Positions 22,501 to 34,350 of a stretch of DNA of 64,000 nucleotides are shown here, piece by piece. The DNA is from Strigamia acuminata (Eukaryota; Arthropoda; Chilopoda; Geophilomorpha; Linotaeniidae), in assembly GCA_949358305.1 (NCBI GenBank), contig OX442320.1, forward strand, positions 8,200,259 through 8,264,258, read 5' to 3'. The number at the start of each line of letters is the position of its first letter. Within the stretch, counting starts at the first letter, position 1. Both the position numbers and the translations under genes were made by a program. The notes under the pieces were generated by a model, which was given only the letters and a program-made list of their open reading frames with translations, had not been told where the DNA came from and did not search any database.

Positions 22501-25097
22501 CCTCAACTCGAGGAAATTTATCCTTTCTCAGTATTATAATCGAGTCTTTCAAAGCGTTAACATTTCCTCATTTTTCACGTAGTTATCTCGCAAATTGTGT
22601 AAACAATTATTTCAATTACATGTGCGCCGTGTTTGCTCGAAATGTTACAAAATTAATTATTATTTTTTAAATCATTCCCCGAATTTTTCGACTAAATGAC
22701 TTCACACCTGTTCAGGAACTACAACAGTTGCGCAGGTGACTCATCGATGACCTCTTTCCACACGAACAGTGCAAAAAAATGTTGTTTTTCGGCTAAAATG
22801 TCCTTAGGTTGTCGACGTATGGTTTTACCCTTGATAATACTGAAACACTAATCGTTTCGAAAATAGGAGCAATGAATTTAGTCACGATTCGCGGCGAAAA
22901 AGCAAAAGTAAAGTTCAAATTAAGGCCAATCAATGTTATATAAAATCGCCAGACCTTGACTCAAACACATTTCTTTTCTGTGTGCAAAAATTTATGCACT
23001 GTAATCATTCCATTTTAAAAATAAAAAAAAAATATAAATAACATTTTTTTTTTTATATATGGAAACCAGATGAAAACACTTTCATCTTATCTTCTTTTAA
23101 ACAGCTTGACCACATTTTTCACCGCATTTTTTCAACTCGATTTTTATTTCTGGCCTCAAAAATCAGCGAATTACATCAAATTAATCTAATCTTCTTCCCT
23201 AACATGCCCCAACAATGCGAATATGTAAATCCACACTATGACGCTCCAACCATGACCTACACTGATAAATGTTTTGTTTGTTTAAGTGTGTAGACCCTGG
23301 TGTTAATCATCAATGAATCAACACTTGTGGTCATCGTATCATTAACAGGAATTACGGCTATTGCACGTCGAAATACATAAATAAATAAAATAAATAAATT
23401 AAATAAATGAAAATCACGTTGTTTTGGCTTGACCTTCCTTTTCGTCCGCGTGTCTTGTCATTTGTTGCGTTACACTAACCCAAATATCTCAACCCATTTC
23501 TTAGGAACGAGAAAAAAAGACAATAGAAGAGTTAAGACTCGACTTTAACATGGTCCCGATTCTCCCAGCGTGTCATTCGACAAGCATTTATTCCCTTTTC
23601 CACCAATTTGGGCTCATCTCAAACACCATGACACTTCGGCGAGCAAATTCATTACAAATTCGGCCATTTGTCAAACAAAATTCATTGAAATTTATTTACT
23701 GCTGCGTAGAAACGAAGGAAAATTTCAATTAAGACGATCAGCAAAGCGATGAGCGAGTTTCAGTAGTTTACTATCTGGGTCTCTTGGAAGAGAAGTTTTG
23801 GTGAATCCAATGCTCTACTTGTCGTGTTTTAGCTCGAAAACTCTTCCTCGCTAAAGTGAAAAGGTCAAGTAAAACTTGATTGTGGCCAAAGTGGTCAAAA
23901 TTACGCATTTCTAATCAACGTCAAAAACGTGAACTCCAAAAATATTACCTCGAGACACGAGGGGTCGTTGCCCCGGTCAATATTTAAAATTACCTCGTAA
24001 ATTCTTACCAAATACAAACATTACTTCCTTTTTTTCTGCTCTTAATTCAAATCCAGACCTTAAAAAACAATTGAAAAGAGGGAAAAATTATTAAAAATCA
24101 AAAAAAAAGTGCTCCAGTTCGTTGTTTACGTAAACCGAAAACGAAATCAGCCAATCAAATCGAGTTTAATCACTCAGTAAGATTAAAAACTTAAGTGGGT
24201 GCATTCAAATAAAGTCATTTAACTTGTACAATTTTACATTTAGATAATATAAACAAGTTTAAATGAGTTTTTGTGTCTTTTTGCGATATAAATCTTTAAT
24301 TACGATCAATCGAGAAGTGCAATTACGTCTAAATACCTGAAAATCGATTAACTCGCTGTTGGCATGTTTTTGTTTCAACGAAAATCAACCAAAAACAATA
24401 AAACAAACATTTCCCGCACTATCAGCCACCCCGAAACGAAAAAAAACGACACAAAAAAGCAAAAAATAATCAAAATAATCAAAAAAATCCACAAAAAAAA
24501 ATCGAAAATAAAATGAAATAAAACTTCCCAATCAAATGTAATTAACTCCAACTCACTTCACACACCGCACGTAAAAACCACCAATAATATTCCATCATTA
24601 ACTAAATCACACAGCCTATTTATTTTTATTACCCTCAACATCTGGAATTTCACTCAAGAATAACGCACGTGCCGCAATTAGAAACGAAGAAAACCAGCGA
24701 TGACACGTCGAAACTCAACACTGTCAATAAAATTTAAAAAAAACACAACAAAAAACAACAAAAAACCACTTGGATACACCTCAAGGACAAACTTTACCAA
24801 ATCTCGAAAATTTTCCCCGTTTTAATTTTTTACCTCCAATTTATGCGTGAAGTCCTCGACCATCCTTTCGTGCGACTGCGAGAGTTGTTGGTTTTTATCG
24901 AGTAAGGCTTTGCCTAATTCAGCGGCCAGAATGAGATCCTTTTCCTTCTGGGCCAATTGTCCGAAAACGTCGTTCACTTCGACCGGGTCGGTGCCGAGTC
25001 GCTCGTTGGCATTCGCTTCCATTAAATAGATGTAATCTTCTAGATCGTACGAAGTGCGTCGGACCGATTTCATCTCCTCGACGCGACAAGCACACAT
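19534..25097 (-). CDS. BICDL: BICD-family-like cargo adaptor (BICDL1/2, BicDR)
   Basis: Ten exons with every intron in phase 0: 25097-24834, 21566-21351, 21275-21159, 21096-20950, 20892-20719, 20630-20517, 20456-20262, 20195-20037, 19981-19724 and 19662-19534. They give 590 residues (human BICDL1 573). The protein is mostly coiled coil. Exon 1 contains the CC1 box LAAELGKALLDKNQ, including the AAxxG motif that binds dynein light intermediate chain. Exon 2 opens with QLEQEKHGLRRKLE, as in BICDL proteins. SLCHTSLFNEIEMSEDD in exon 5 matches the family's central acidic linker, and exon 7 has a Ser run. It links dynein/dynactin to vesicle cargo such as Rab6 carriers. Intron 1 is 3.3 kb, far longer than the rest. 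It is head-to-head with citron kinase. Confidence 0.93.
21567..24833 (-). other. Long first intron of the BICDL gene
   Basis: This 3.3 kb intron is by far the largest in the gene and has no supported exon on either strand. It is AT-rich with many A runs near 24420-24780. Open stretches at 22479-22670 and 23550-23752 show no protein-like pattern. Its size and position make it a candidate for transcriptional enhancers or an alternative first exon, but nothing in the sequence shows that directly. Confidence 0.5.
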
Positions 25098-25971
25098 GTC
25101 TCAAATTCCACCTGGGAATGTCGGCGTAACGACAACACCGATTCCCATTGATTTCTTTCTTTCCATAGGTGCGAATCTGCGAGTGCCGATCAATTCCAAG
25201 TTGGGCTTCTTGGCGCGGCGCTCATGTCTTTCGTGTCACTGTTTCCACGGCGAATCGATACGTTTAGATAATCTGCATGCTCGATTCGGCTGCCAGTGTT
25301 TTCGTGTTAGTCGTCATTGTCGTTGATTCTCGCTATCCGTTTGTTTGCTGATAATTCGGGGGAAAAAAAGCGACGATGCGCTTTGACGAACGACGTGACG
25401 AACTGTGCCGCGCTCTCACCATTGGCCACCGCTGGTTTAGCTCTCCTGGTGGGCTCCCATGGGCGCTCACGTAAACAATCCAATTCCTACAAGTTATGAA
25501 AAATGTAAAAAATGATGTTAAACTTATTAAAATACAAATAATTGATGAAACACGTATCTGAGTTTTGTTTTTTGAATCAATAAACGATCGAAATATCGGT
25601 TTAATTTAGTAAATTGGTTAGAAAATGGCGGGTTTGAGTAGTCTCGACTCCCAATGCTCCCGCCGAGCCAAGTGTGACGTCATTAATTCTCCGTCCAATC
25701 AAATTAAAATAGCGGCCATTGGAAACGAGTTTTAAAAGGTATTTTCGGTAAAAACAAACAGTTTATATGTGCCAAAGTGTACTTACTTGTTGCGGAATGT
25801 GATATTAGATTCATCTCGTGTAGGATCTCTTTCAAGTGAGTATTCGTTTAGGCCGTACTCGAGTACACGTTAGTTTAACATTGCTTTGTTTGAGTGTGTT
25901 GTTGTTGTGGCGCGGTTATAACCGTTGGCTTTATCTATTTTTAGGATAACAGAAATATTTATATATGAAAA
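25098..25971. promoter_or_regulatory. Shared 5' region of BICDL and citron kinase
   Basis: The 874 bases separate two outward-facing start codons and should hold both promoters and 5' UTRs. A GC-richer stretch at 25380-25470 and repeated ATGGCG/GCGGCC motifs near 25620-25720 are compatible with a TATA-less bidirectional promoter. An open plus-strand frame at 25054-25326 overlaps the BICDL exon and is discounted. Confidence 0.4.
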
Positions 25972-28900
25972 ATGGTAGAACCGTCAAAGGATCCGATTTT
26001 ATCGCGTTGCTCGAAATTAAAGTATACCTTCGGCGGTAAATCGTCTTCGGCAACGAAACAGCCAAATCTCGTCACGTTAGAAGGATTACTCGATGCATTT
26101 TTTCTGTTGTATGACGAATGTAACAGCGAAGAATTACAAGATCAAGACAAACATGTGGACGGATTCGTTAGAAAGTGTAAGAAATTTGGTCCAAACACGT
26201 TTTAAAAACATGAGTTTGAACTTGGTGGCAGCCATTATTGATTTCGCTATTGTGCCGCCACCTGTTGACAGAAATTCGAATTTTGTTTAATTTATGTAAT
26301 TCTTTTTTAAAAAAAATTTAAATTTATCGATTTTATTTTATTTTCTTTCACAGTTCGGAATTCGGTGATGGAATTAAAGAAATTACGCGTGAATATTGCG
26401 GATTTCGAAGTTCACAAGATAATCGGCAGAGGTCACTTCGGCGAAGTTCAAGTTGTGCGGGAAAAACAAACCGGAGAAGTCCACGCGATGAAAATCCTTC
26501 GTAAAAAAGACACATTAGCCCAAGAAAACGTATTCATCTCATCCATAAATAACTAAACAAATAAAAATAAATAAAAATTGCGTTTCAGTTGGCATTTTAC
26601 GAAGAAGAACGCGACATTATGGCAACAGCGCAAAGCTCGTGGATCACCCAACTGCACTACGCTTTCCAAGACCACAGTAATTTGTACCTGGTGATGGAAT
26701 TCCATCCGGGCGGCGATTTACTCGCCTTAATGGAGCGACAGGACACCATGTCCGAAACGGAGACTTGTTTTTATCTCGCCGAAATGACGCTCGCGCTCCG
26801 CAGTTTGCATCAAATGGGATACGTCCATCGTGACATCAAACCCGACAACATTTTAATCGATCGCTATGGTCACGTGAAGTTAGCTGATTTTGGCTCTGCG
26901 GCCAAGCTGAGTTCATCTGGAAAAGTAAATATCGATCAATTAAAACGAAATGTCAAGAGTTAATCGATTTAAACCGTTTGAAACAGGTGGAAAGTAAGAT
27001 GCCCGTTGGAACACCCGATTATCTCGCGCCGGAAGTGCTCAATGGAATGAATAGTAACGAAATGGCGGCTTCGTACGGAGTTGAATGTGATTGGTGGTCA
27101 CTCGGTATCGTCGGTTACGAGTTATTGTGCGGTAAAACTCCGTTTTCGGACGAAAAACCGAGTTTGACGTACCAAAATATAATGAACCACAAAGTAATTA
27201 ATTTTATTTTATTTTTTTAAATTATTTAAATTTAATTTAAATTTTTAGAAAGTGTTCGAGTGGCCGTTGGATTGCGATTTCTCCGACGAGATGAGACACG
27301 TGATTCGGAGTTTATTAGAAGATGTCGGCGAGCGTTTCGGCTTCCACGAGCTGTACAAACACAAATTATTCGTTTCCGTCAATTGGAACGACATTAGAAA
27401 CACGCATCCGCCGTTCGTGCCTAAAGTCGTGGCTCAGGACGACACGTCTAATTTCGACCGGTTCGAACACGAAGCTCAACAACCCAATTTAGACGATTAC
27501 AAATCGAAAAGAGGCTTTTCCGGACGAAACTTGCCCTTCGTCGGCTTCACGTTCACCAACAACGTGCCGCAACAAGAGGGCAACAGCGAGAAAAAACTGG
27601 TGTCGAATGCCGCTCGCAGGAGCGATAAAATGGAAGCGGAGATCGAAAACAAGAAAACCGAAGCCGAGGAAGCGTTGCGACGTGTGAGTAACCTGGAGGA
27701 GAGTGAGAAGCATGCACAGAGTAAGATTGTGCACTTGCAGAAGCTGCTCGATGATAAACAAGACGAAATAAATTCGGTTAAAAGCGAACGGGACGCGAAT
27801 GAAAACGATTTGTCCAAATGTCTCAAAGAAGTGATGGTGAGGGACGAGTTGCGACTCATTTTTCAACGTAATTTAACATTTTGTTTGTCTATTTTTTCAG
27901 AAATTGAAACGGTTTGTGGAGTTCGAACGAAACGAGCGACTGTTAACGGAGAAGAAAGCGCTCTTGTTGATTCGAGACGCGAAGGAAAAGTGGAAGAGGG
28001 AAGAGGATAGTTTGAAAAGTGAATTGCAGAAGCAAGAAAGCTACGCGGCCGATATCGAGCCGAAGATTTTCGAGTCGCAAGCGAAGGAAATGAAGTATCA
28101 GAAGTTGGTCGAGACGATGGGGAGGGAATTGAAGGAGGCGAAGATGATGATGGAACAGTATAAGAATAAGGTGGAGAAAATGATGGAGAATAAGAAGGAG
28201 AGGGTGAGCGAAGTGCATTTGATGTTGGAAGAGATAACGACGGAGAAAGATGCGGAGATGAACACGCTCAAATGCAAGTTGGAGAGGTTGGCGGCGAAGA
28301 AGAAGGAATTGCAGGAGGAGTTGGTGAAAAGCGAGAAGGTTGTTGAGCAAAAGGAGGAGTTGTTGGTTTTTATGGAGAAGGAAAGGGAGTGTTTCGTGGC
28401 GAGTGAAGCTGAGAACGAAGAGAAGTTGAAAACGATACAAGTAGTTTGATTTTGAGTTTAATATTGATTTTTCTGAATGATTTTTAATTTTTTTTTTTTT
28501 AGGAAAAATGTTTGTTGTTGGAGGAAAGAATTTCGGATTATGAAAACAACAGTCAGGAGTTTAATACGAGAGAAATTGCGTTTCAAGAGGTGCAGAAGTG
28601 TTTGAGAGAAGAACAGGAAATAACGGGATTAATGCAGGAGAGGATTGAGGTGATTGTAATTCCGTTATTATTATAAATTATATTTTTTGATAAATTTTTT
28701 TTTTACAGATGATCGAGAAAAATATCGATAGTACAATTTCAATGCAGGTTAATGCTGTGGAGAAAATTCAAGCTAAAATGTCGGCCGAAATGCAGGTGAG
28801 TTTGCGGTAAAACTCTTGCTTGTTTGGTATTTACAAATGTTAAAATAAATTGTAGGGTTTGGCGCACGAAAAAAAGGAAGTGGACAACATAAAATTGAAG

Positions 28901-31900
28901 CTGGAGCGCGATCTGCAAGACGCGCAGGCAAAACAGCGCGAACTTTATCAACAAATTGAAGAATTAAAATCGGTATGTTTTGAGTTTTAAATTTAAAAAC
29001 AAGATAATAATAATTGTAACGTTTGTGAATGTTTGACAGAATATTTCCAACAAGGAGAATGAAAATCAAGCACATTTAAACGAAGCGGGGTAAATATCGC
29101 TAATCCACCGCTTAAAAAACGCAATTTTAACCTTTTACTTTGCATTTTGCAGCGACACTCGAATAGTGTCCGAAAAAGAAAGCCAAAACGAGTCAAAAGC
29201 TCAGATCTCAAAGTTGCAAACTCAACTGGAACGTGCGCGGGAAGTGTCGTCTACCGAACGACAACGCACGCGCGAGTCGCAAGACGAGCTCAGAAAAGTA
29301 CATAACACAACTATTGCACGTTTGACGTCTTAATTTCAACGTGAAAAATCATTTCAGGTGCAGAAGGAAAACAGCGACGTTAAATTGGATTTGCGGATTT
29401 CGCAGCGCGAATTGAAGAAAGCGCAAGAACAAATAGCAATGTTCGAAAACACGATCAAAACGTTGGAATCGAGTTGCTCCGAATACCAGAACCGTGCGAC
29501 GGAAACGAAGCAAAAAGAGGAACAACTCGCGGATAAGTTGAAAAAGATCGAAGTGCAACTGGGTGTTAAGAGCCGAGAACTGGAGAGGAACGTCGAGCGA
29601 GCCGAGACGGAGAAAACGAAATTCGAAACCCGAATTGAGGAATTGGAGAATGCGAATAAAGTGAGCGGGAATCTCCAAAGTCAGGTCGACAAGTTGCAAT
29701 ATCAAAACGAAGAGTTGGGCAAGCAGAAATCGATGCTCGAGGACCAAATTAAACTGATGGAAGAATTGAAGCAGCAGCAGAAATTAGACGAAACTTCGGC
29801 CAGGAACGAATTGGAAGCGTTGACCATCAAACACAAAAAAGTTGAAAATGTCAGTTTGTCGCAATTCGAATATTTGACGCCCGCGATTTGCATTTTTCAT
29901 TATTTCTTGATCCTTTTTAGAATTTAAACGTGTTGAAAAGCACTTGTATCGTGCTGGAGAGCCAACTCAAGGACTTCGAGATACTCGTAGAGAACTACGA
30001 AGAGCAACAGGAAACGCTGAAGAACGAGAAAGAAGGATTCGACGAGGAATTGAACGATTTGGAAAACAAACTCGCGTCGACTAAACTGTCGCTGGCGCAG
30101 GAAATCTCATCAAAGTAATGGATTTTCCGCGTTAATTTTCGATTGATTAATTTGATTTGGCGCAGGGAGAGTTTACAACGAGAACGGGATCAACTGCAAA
30201 ACAAACTGGACACCGTAAAAGCCGTCCAAGCGGCCGAAGCGAGCACTTTGAAGGTGGAATTGGACGAACAAAAAGCTGCCGTGATCCAATACAACGACGA
30301 AGTGAGAAATGTTTAATTTTTAATTGGGAATTTTATAAACGATTGTTTTTCGTTGCAGTTGAACGACACCGAGCAGAAATTAATAAGTGCCGAACGTGCC
30401 AAGAAAACCTTCCAACAACGAGCGGAGAATTACGAGCGAGAGACGACGAAAATCAAGGAAGAAGCGGCGACGCTTATTACTCAAGTCAATTCGCTCCGAG
30501 ATTCGAATTTGAAGCTGACTGTCGGTTTGGGGGAAGCGATTGAGAAATGCGAAGTGTCTAAAGATCAAATCAATGAGCTCGAAAGTGCTTTGGAATCGGA
30601 ACAAGTGCGTTTTCGTTCGTTCGTTCGTTTCCGGTTGTTAAAACGTTTATTTTTGTTTACATTTTTTTAAAGATGACTCATCGGTTGGAAAAAGTACGTC
30701 TGCAAGCCACGATCGATCAGCAGAGCAAGTTAATTAATTTCCTGCAAACGCAAACTGAAGGGAAGAAGAAAAAGGTGCGCAGGTTCTAAAAACAAAAAAA
30801 ACACTTCGTTCTTTTAAGGGATTTTTCTTAAATACTAAAACCGGTGAAACCGAAACATAATTCATATATTTATCTATTTATATAATTTTATATACGGAAA
30901 AAAAATCGTAAAACGGTCTAAAATTGAAAATAAACGCATGAAATTTATGTTTTTGTGTCGTCTTTTACCATTAGGACTAACATTTTAATTGAAATTTGAC
31001 ATTTTCCGTAGACATTTCAAGAAAAGTTGTTTGGACGATATGTAAAACCAACTACGTCCACAATAGTGTCGGAGAAGGATAAACAAGGGACAGTTCCTAG
31101 GATTAAACAAGAATACACTAAACAACCGAATGAACGTGAGAAATAAAATGGAAAATGAATTGTCGATGTGAAACGGAATAAAATTTCTCTTTAAAACAGT
31201 GAAACCGCCCACACCAAAAACCCTTCGAATTATGCCAGTTATTACTCAATCGCCCGGTATCCAACGATCACCTGATGGGGACGAAGGGTAGATTTTTTTC
31301 GGTGTTTAAAACAACTCGAATTTGCTTTAAATGTTGGTTGTTTTTTTTTTAAAGGGTTAATTCGAATTTGGCCGCAGAACGAATGCGGCACAACATCCCG
31401 CATCGTTTCCAAAATTGTCTGAACTTGAGGGCCACGAAATGCGCTACTTGTTTAGACACCATTCATTTTGGTCGTGGTTCTGCGAAGTGCCAAGGTTTGA
31501 TTTTTGTTGATTTTCTGTTGGTTTTAGTTGGTTTTTGTTGATTTTAGTTTGTTTTTGTTGATTTTAGTTTGTTTTTGTTGATTTTAGTTTGTTTTTGTTG
31601 ATTTTAGTTGGTTTTTGTTGATTTTAGTTGGTTTTTGTTGATTTTAGTTGGTTTTTGTTGATTTTAGTTTGTTTTTGTTGATTTTAGTTTGTTTTTGTTG
31701 ATTTTAGTTTGTTTTTGTTGATTTTCTTGTTGATTTTTGTTACTTTTTGTTGGTTTTTGTTGATTTTCTTGTTGATTAATGTTAATTTTTGTTGGTTTTT
31801 CTTGATTTTAGTTGGTTTTTGTTGATTTTCTTGTTGATTAATGCTAATTTTTGTTGATTTTTGTTGATTTATGTTAATTTTTGTTGATTTTTTTCAATTT

Positions 31901-34159
31901 TTTTTTCCATTTATTTCAGAATGTAATCTCACCGTCCATCCAAAATGTGCCCCTTCCATTCCCAGCACTTGCGGCTTGCCGACCGGTTTTTACCAACATT
32001 TTCGACAATCATTACGCAAAAGATCATCTAGAAATCTCCCAATCCCGAGAACACTGGACAAAAACGTCAAAGGATGGGTCAAAGTCCCCAAACCCACCAA
32101 AACGAGTTGGGAACGAAAATTCGCCATCATCGAGGGCAACCAGCTCAACGTCTACGACAGCGATAACATTAAAGACTCACCCGTGGATTCGGTCCATCTG
32201 TGCCCAATTGATGGCGAAACGGTGGTCCACAGCGCCATCTTACCCACTGAATTAAGCAACACTGCGAAAAGTGACCTACCCTACATTTTGAAGCTGGAAA
32301 TGATCCCGCAAACCACTTGTTGGCCGAGTAAAACGCTCTATTTGTTGGCGCCGAACTTCGGTGAAAAGCAGAAGTGGGTTAACGCTTTGGAGTCCGCGGT
32401 CAAGGAGCATTCTGCGAAAAGCAAGAAAATAAAAGAAGCTGTAATGTTATTCTATATTCCATTTTTCCATCAATAATTAATTCCTTTTTATTTTGCAGAA
32501 ATTGCTCGGTTCCGTCGTTTTACACGCAGATGAGGATAACATTTTGGATGTCAATTGTTTGATTCATTTAACGTCGAATGTACGAATGTGTGTGTAATGG
32601 TTGAAGGTTTAGTTATTCATTTAACTGTCGTTTCAGTTGGTTCTGATCGGAGCTGAAGAAGGATTATTTTATACGGAAGTTGAAAAGAACAAACCCAATA
32701 AGACCCCGCGAAGAATATTGGGTGTTGATAGTGTTTTTCAACTGGAGTTGCTCGAACACTTGAACAGCTTGATATTGATAATAAGTACGAGCATTTTCTT
32801 CTGTCTCGTGGATGTGGTAATTTAAAACGATTCTAATTTTTGCAGATCGTGAAAGAGAACTGTGCCATATTAACTTAGATAAAATCCACAATGCCATTCA
32901 AAATGATTCGCAAATTGAAGCAGTTTCAATTGAGGATTTGAATTCTTGCCACCTCTTTGCGCAGGGTCGGTCGAATCAAACGACATTCCTTTGTGCTGCT
33001 ACGGTGGAGAAGATCAGTTTGTGCAAATTCGACGATGCTCAGTCGGCGTTTTGCTTGCAAAAAGTATTTCTTTTTGTTTCGGCCATTTTTGCGTGGATTA
33101 TTGAAATTCTTTTTGTTATTTCAGGCATTTATGACCGCAGAACCGTGCAGTTGCCTTCACTTTACTAAGAATTCGATTATAGTTGGAGCGGATAAGTTCT
33201 TTGAGATTGATCTAAAGAATTTAACAGTTGAAGGTGAATAAACCAAATAATTATTAGTCGAGGTTCAAACGTGAATTTTTTTTGTTTGATAGAATTTTTA
33301 GATTCGTCCGACACAACTTTATCGTTCGCGAGGTTTGCAGCTTCGCAAGTAAACAGTTTCCCCGTCGCCATTTTGCAAACGTCAAAACCGGACGAAGAAG
33401 ATGAGTTTCTGCTCTGTTTCCACGGTAATTCAATCTCATCTTAACGTTTAATTTCGATCGTACTAAAAACTTTTTTTAGAATTTGGTATATTCGTCGATG
33501 GATACGGAAGCCGGTCGAGAAAATCCGACCTTAAATGGACACGTTTACCGCTGTCTTTCGGTAAATAAATAATAACGCTCTTAATAAATTACTTACAATT
33601 TTAAAATTATTTTTTCAGCTTTCCAGCGGCCATACCTCTTCATAACGCATTTCAATTCCGTCGAGATTCAAGAACTTCAATCCCCACAAATTAACGGGTA
33701 ACAAACTTAACAGATTTAACGTTTTGAACTAGTTCATTAATAACATCTATCGTTTGACACACGCAGAAAAGGCAGAAATATATTTCTGGACGTGAATAAT
33801 CCCCGATACCTGAACAATCATCCATCAATCGGTGGTTGTATTTACTTAGCCTCCACCCGCGAACACAGTTTAGACATCTTTTGTCTCCAAGGAAATCTCG
33901 CCATAACTAATTCGGAGCTAGAAACAGACGGGTACTTACATGTTAATTAAGAGTTGGGTTTTTGTGCCGACAAAATCAATGTATTTTATCTTTAAATTAT
34001 AGAATCCCGGACGATGATACGATTGATACCGAAACCGTGTGCACTTCGTCGTCGTCTGAATTCTCATTCTCGTCGTCAGTCATGAACATAATCGAGGCGT
34101 CGGAAGCGGATTCTTCTGAATATTCTCACATAGCGACACCTCGAGATAACATCAAGTGA
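25972..34159 (+). CDS. CIT: Citron Rho-interacting kinase, full length
   Basis: Twenty-nine exons assemble in phase to 1,936 residues (human CIT about 2,030). An AGC kinase domain occupies about residues 75-400: [22 protein letters not shown] (ATP lysine), [12 protein letters not shown] and [10 protein letters not shown]; exons are 25972-26176, 26354-26529, 26589-26924, 26987-27193 and 27249-27836. A coiled coil of about 1,000 residues fills exons up to 30774. A C1 zinc finger follows at 31355-31950 ([23 protein letters not shown]), then a PH domain at 32070-32430 ([18 protein letters not shown]) and a CNH domain from 32499 to about 33930. A Ser/acid-rich tail ends at 34159. Citron kinase works at the midbody in cytokinesis downstream of Rho. 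Catalytic motifs are intact, so this encodes the kinase form rather than the short neuronal citron. It is tail-to-tail with GCN1, 191 bases apart. Confidence 0.95.
31505..31900 (+). repeat. 20-base T/G-rich tandem repeat in a citron intron
   Basis: The unit ATTTTAGTTKGTTTTTGTTG repeats about ten times with little change between 31541 and 31740, then decays into related TTGTTGATTTT pieces up to the acceptor at 31919. It inflates the intron that splits the C1 domain. The strand is almost free of C. Confidence 0.93.
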
Positions 34160-34350
34160 TTAACATGTGATTAACCAACTCAGTATTCGATAATCTCTGA
34201 ATTCTTTTTGTTTTTTGATGTAATATTTTGTGCAAATGTAATTTTTTTTGATAAATTAAATTCTTTTCCTGTTGTAAAAGTCGATGAGCAACTAAATTTA
34301 TTTAAGACGACAAAACAAAATGACAGAATTAGGAAACAATTCCACTTAGG

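Noticed and set aside
27489-28440. Leu/Phe-rich minus-strand frames
   Set aside because: They are antisense of the citron coiled-coil exons, whose Glu/Lys/Leu bias keeps the opposite strand open.
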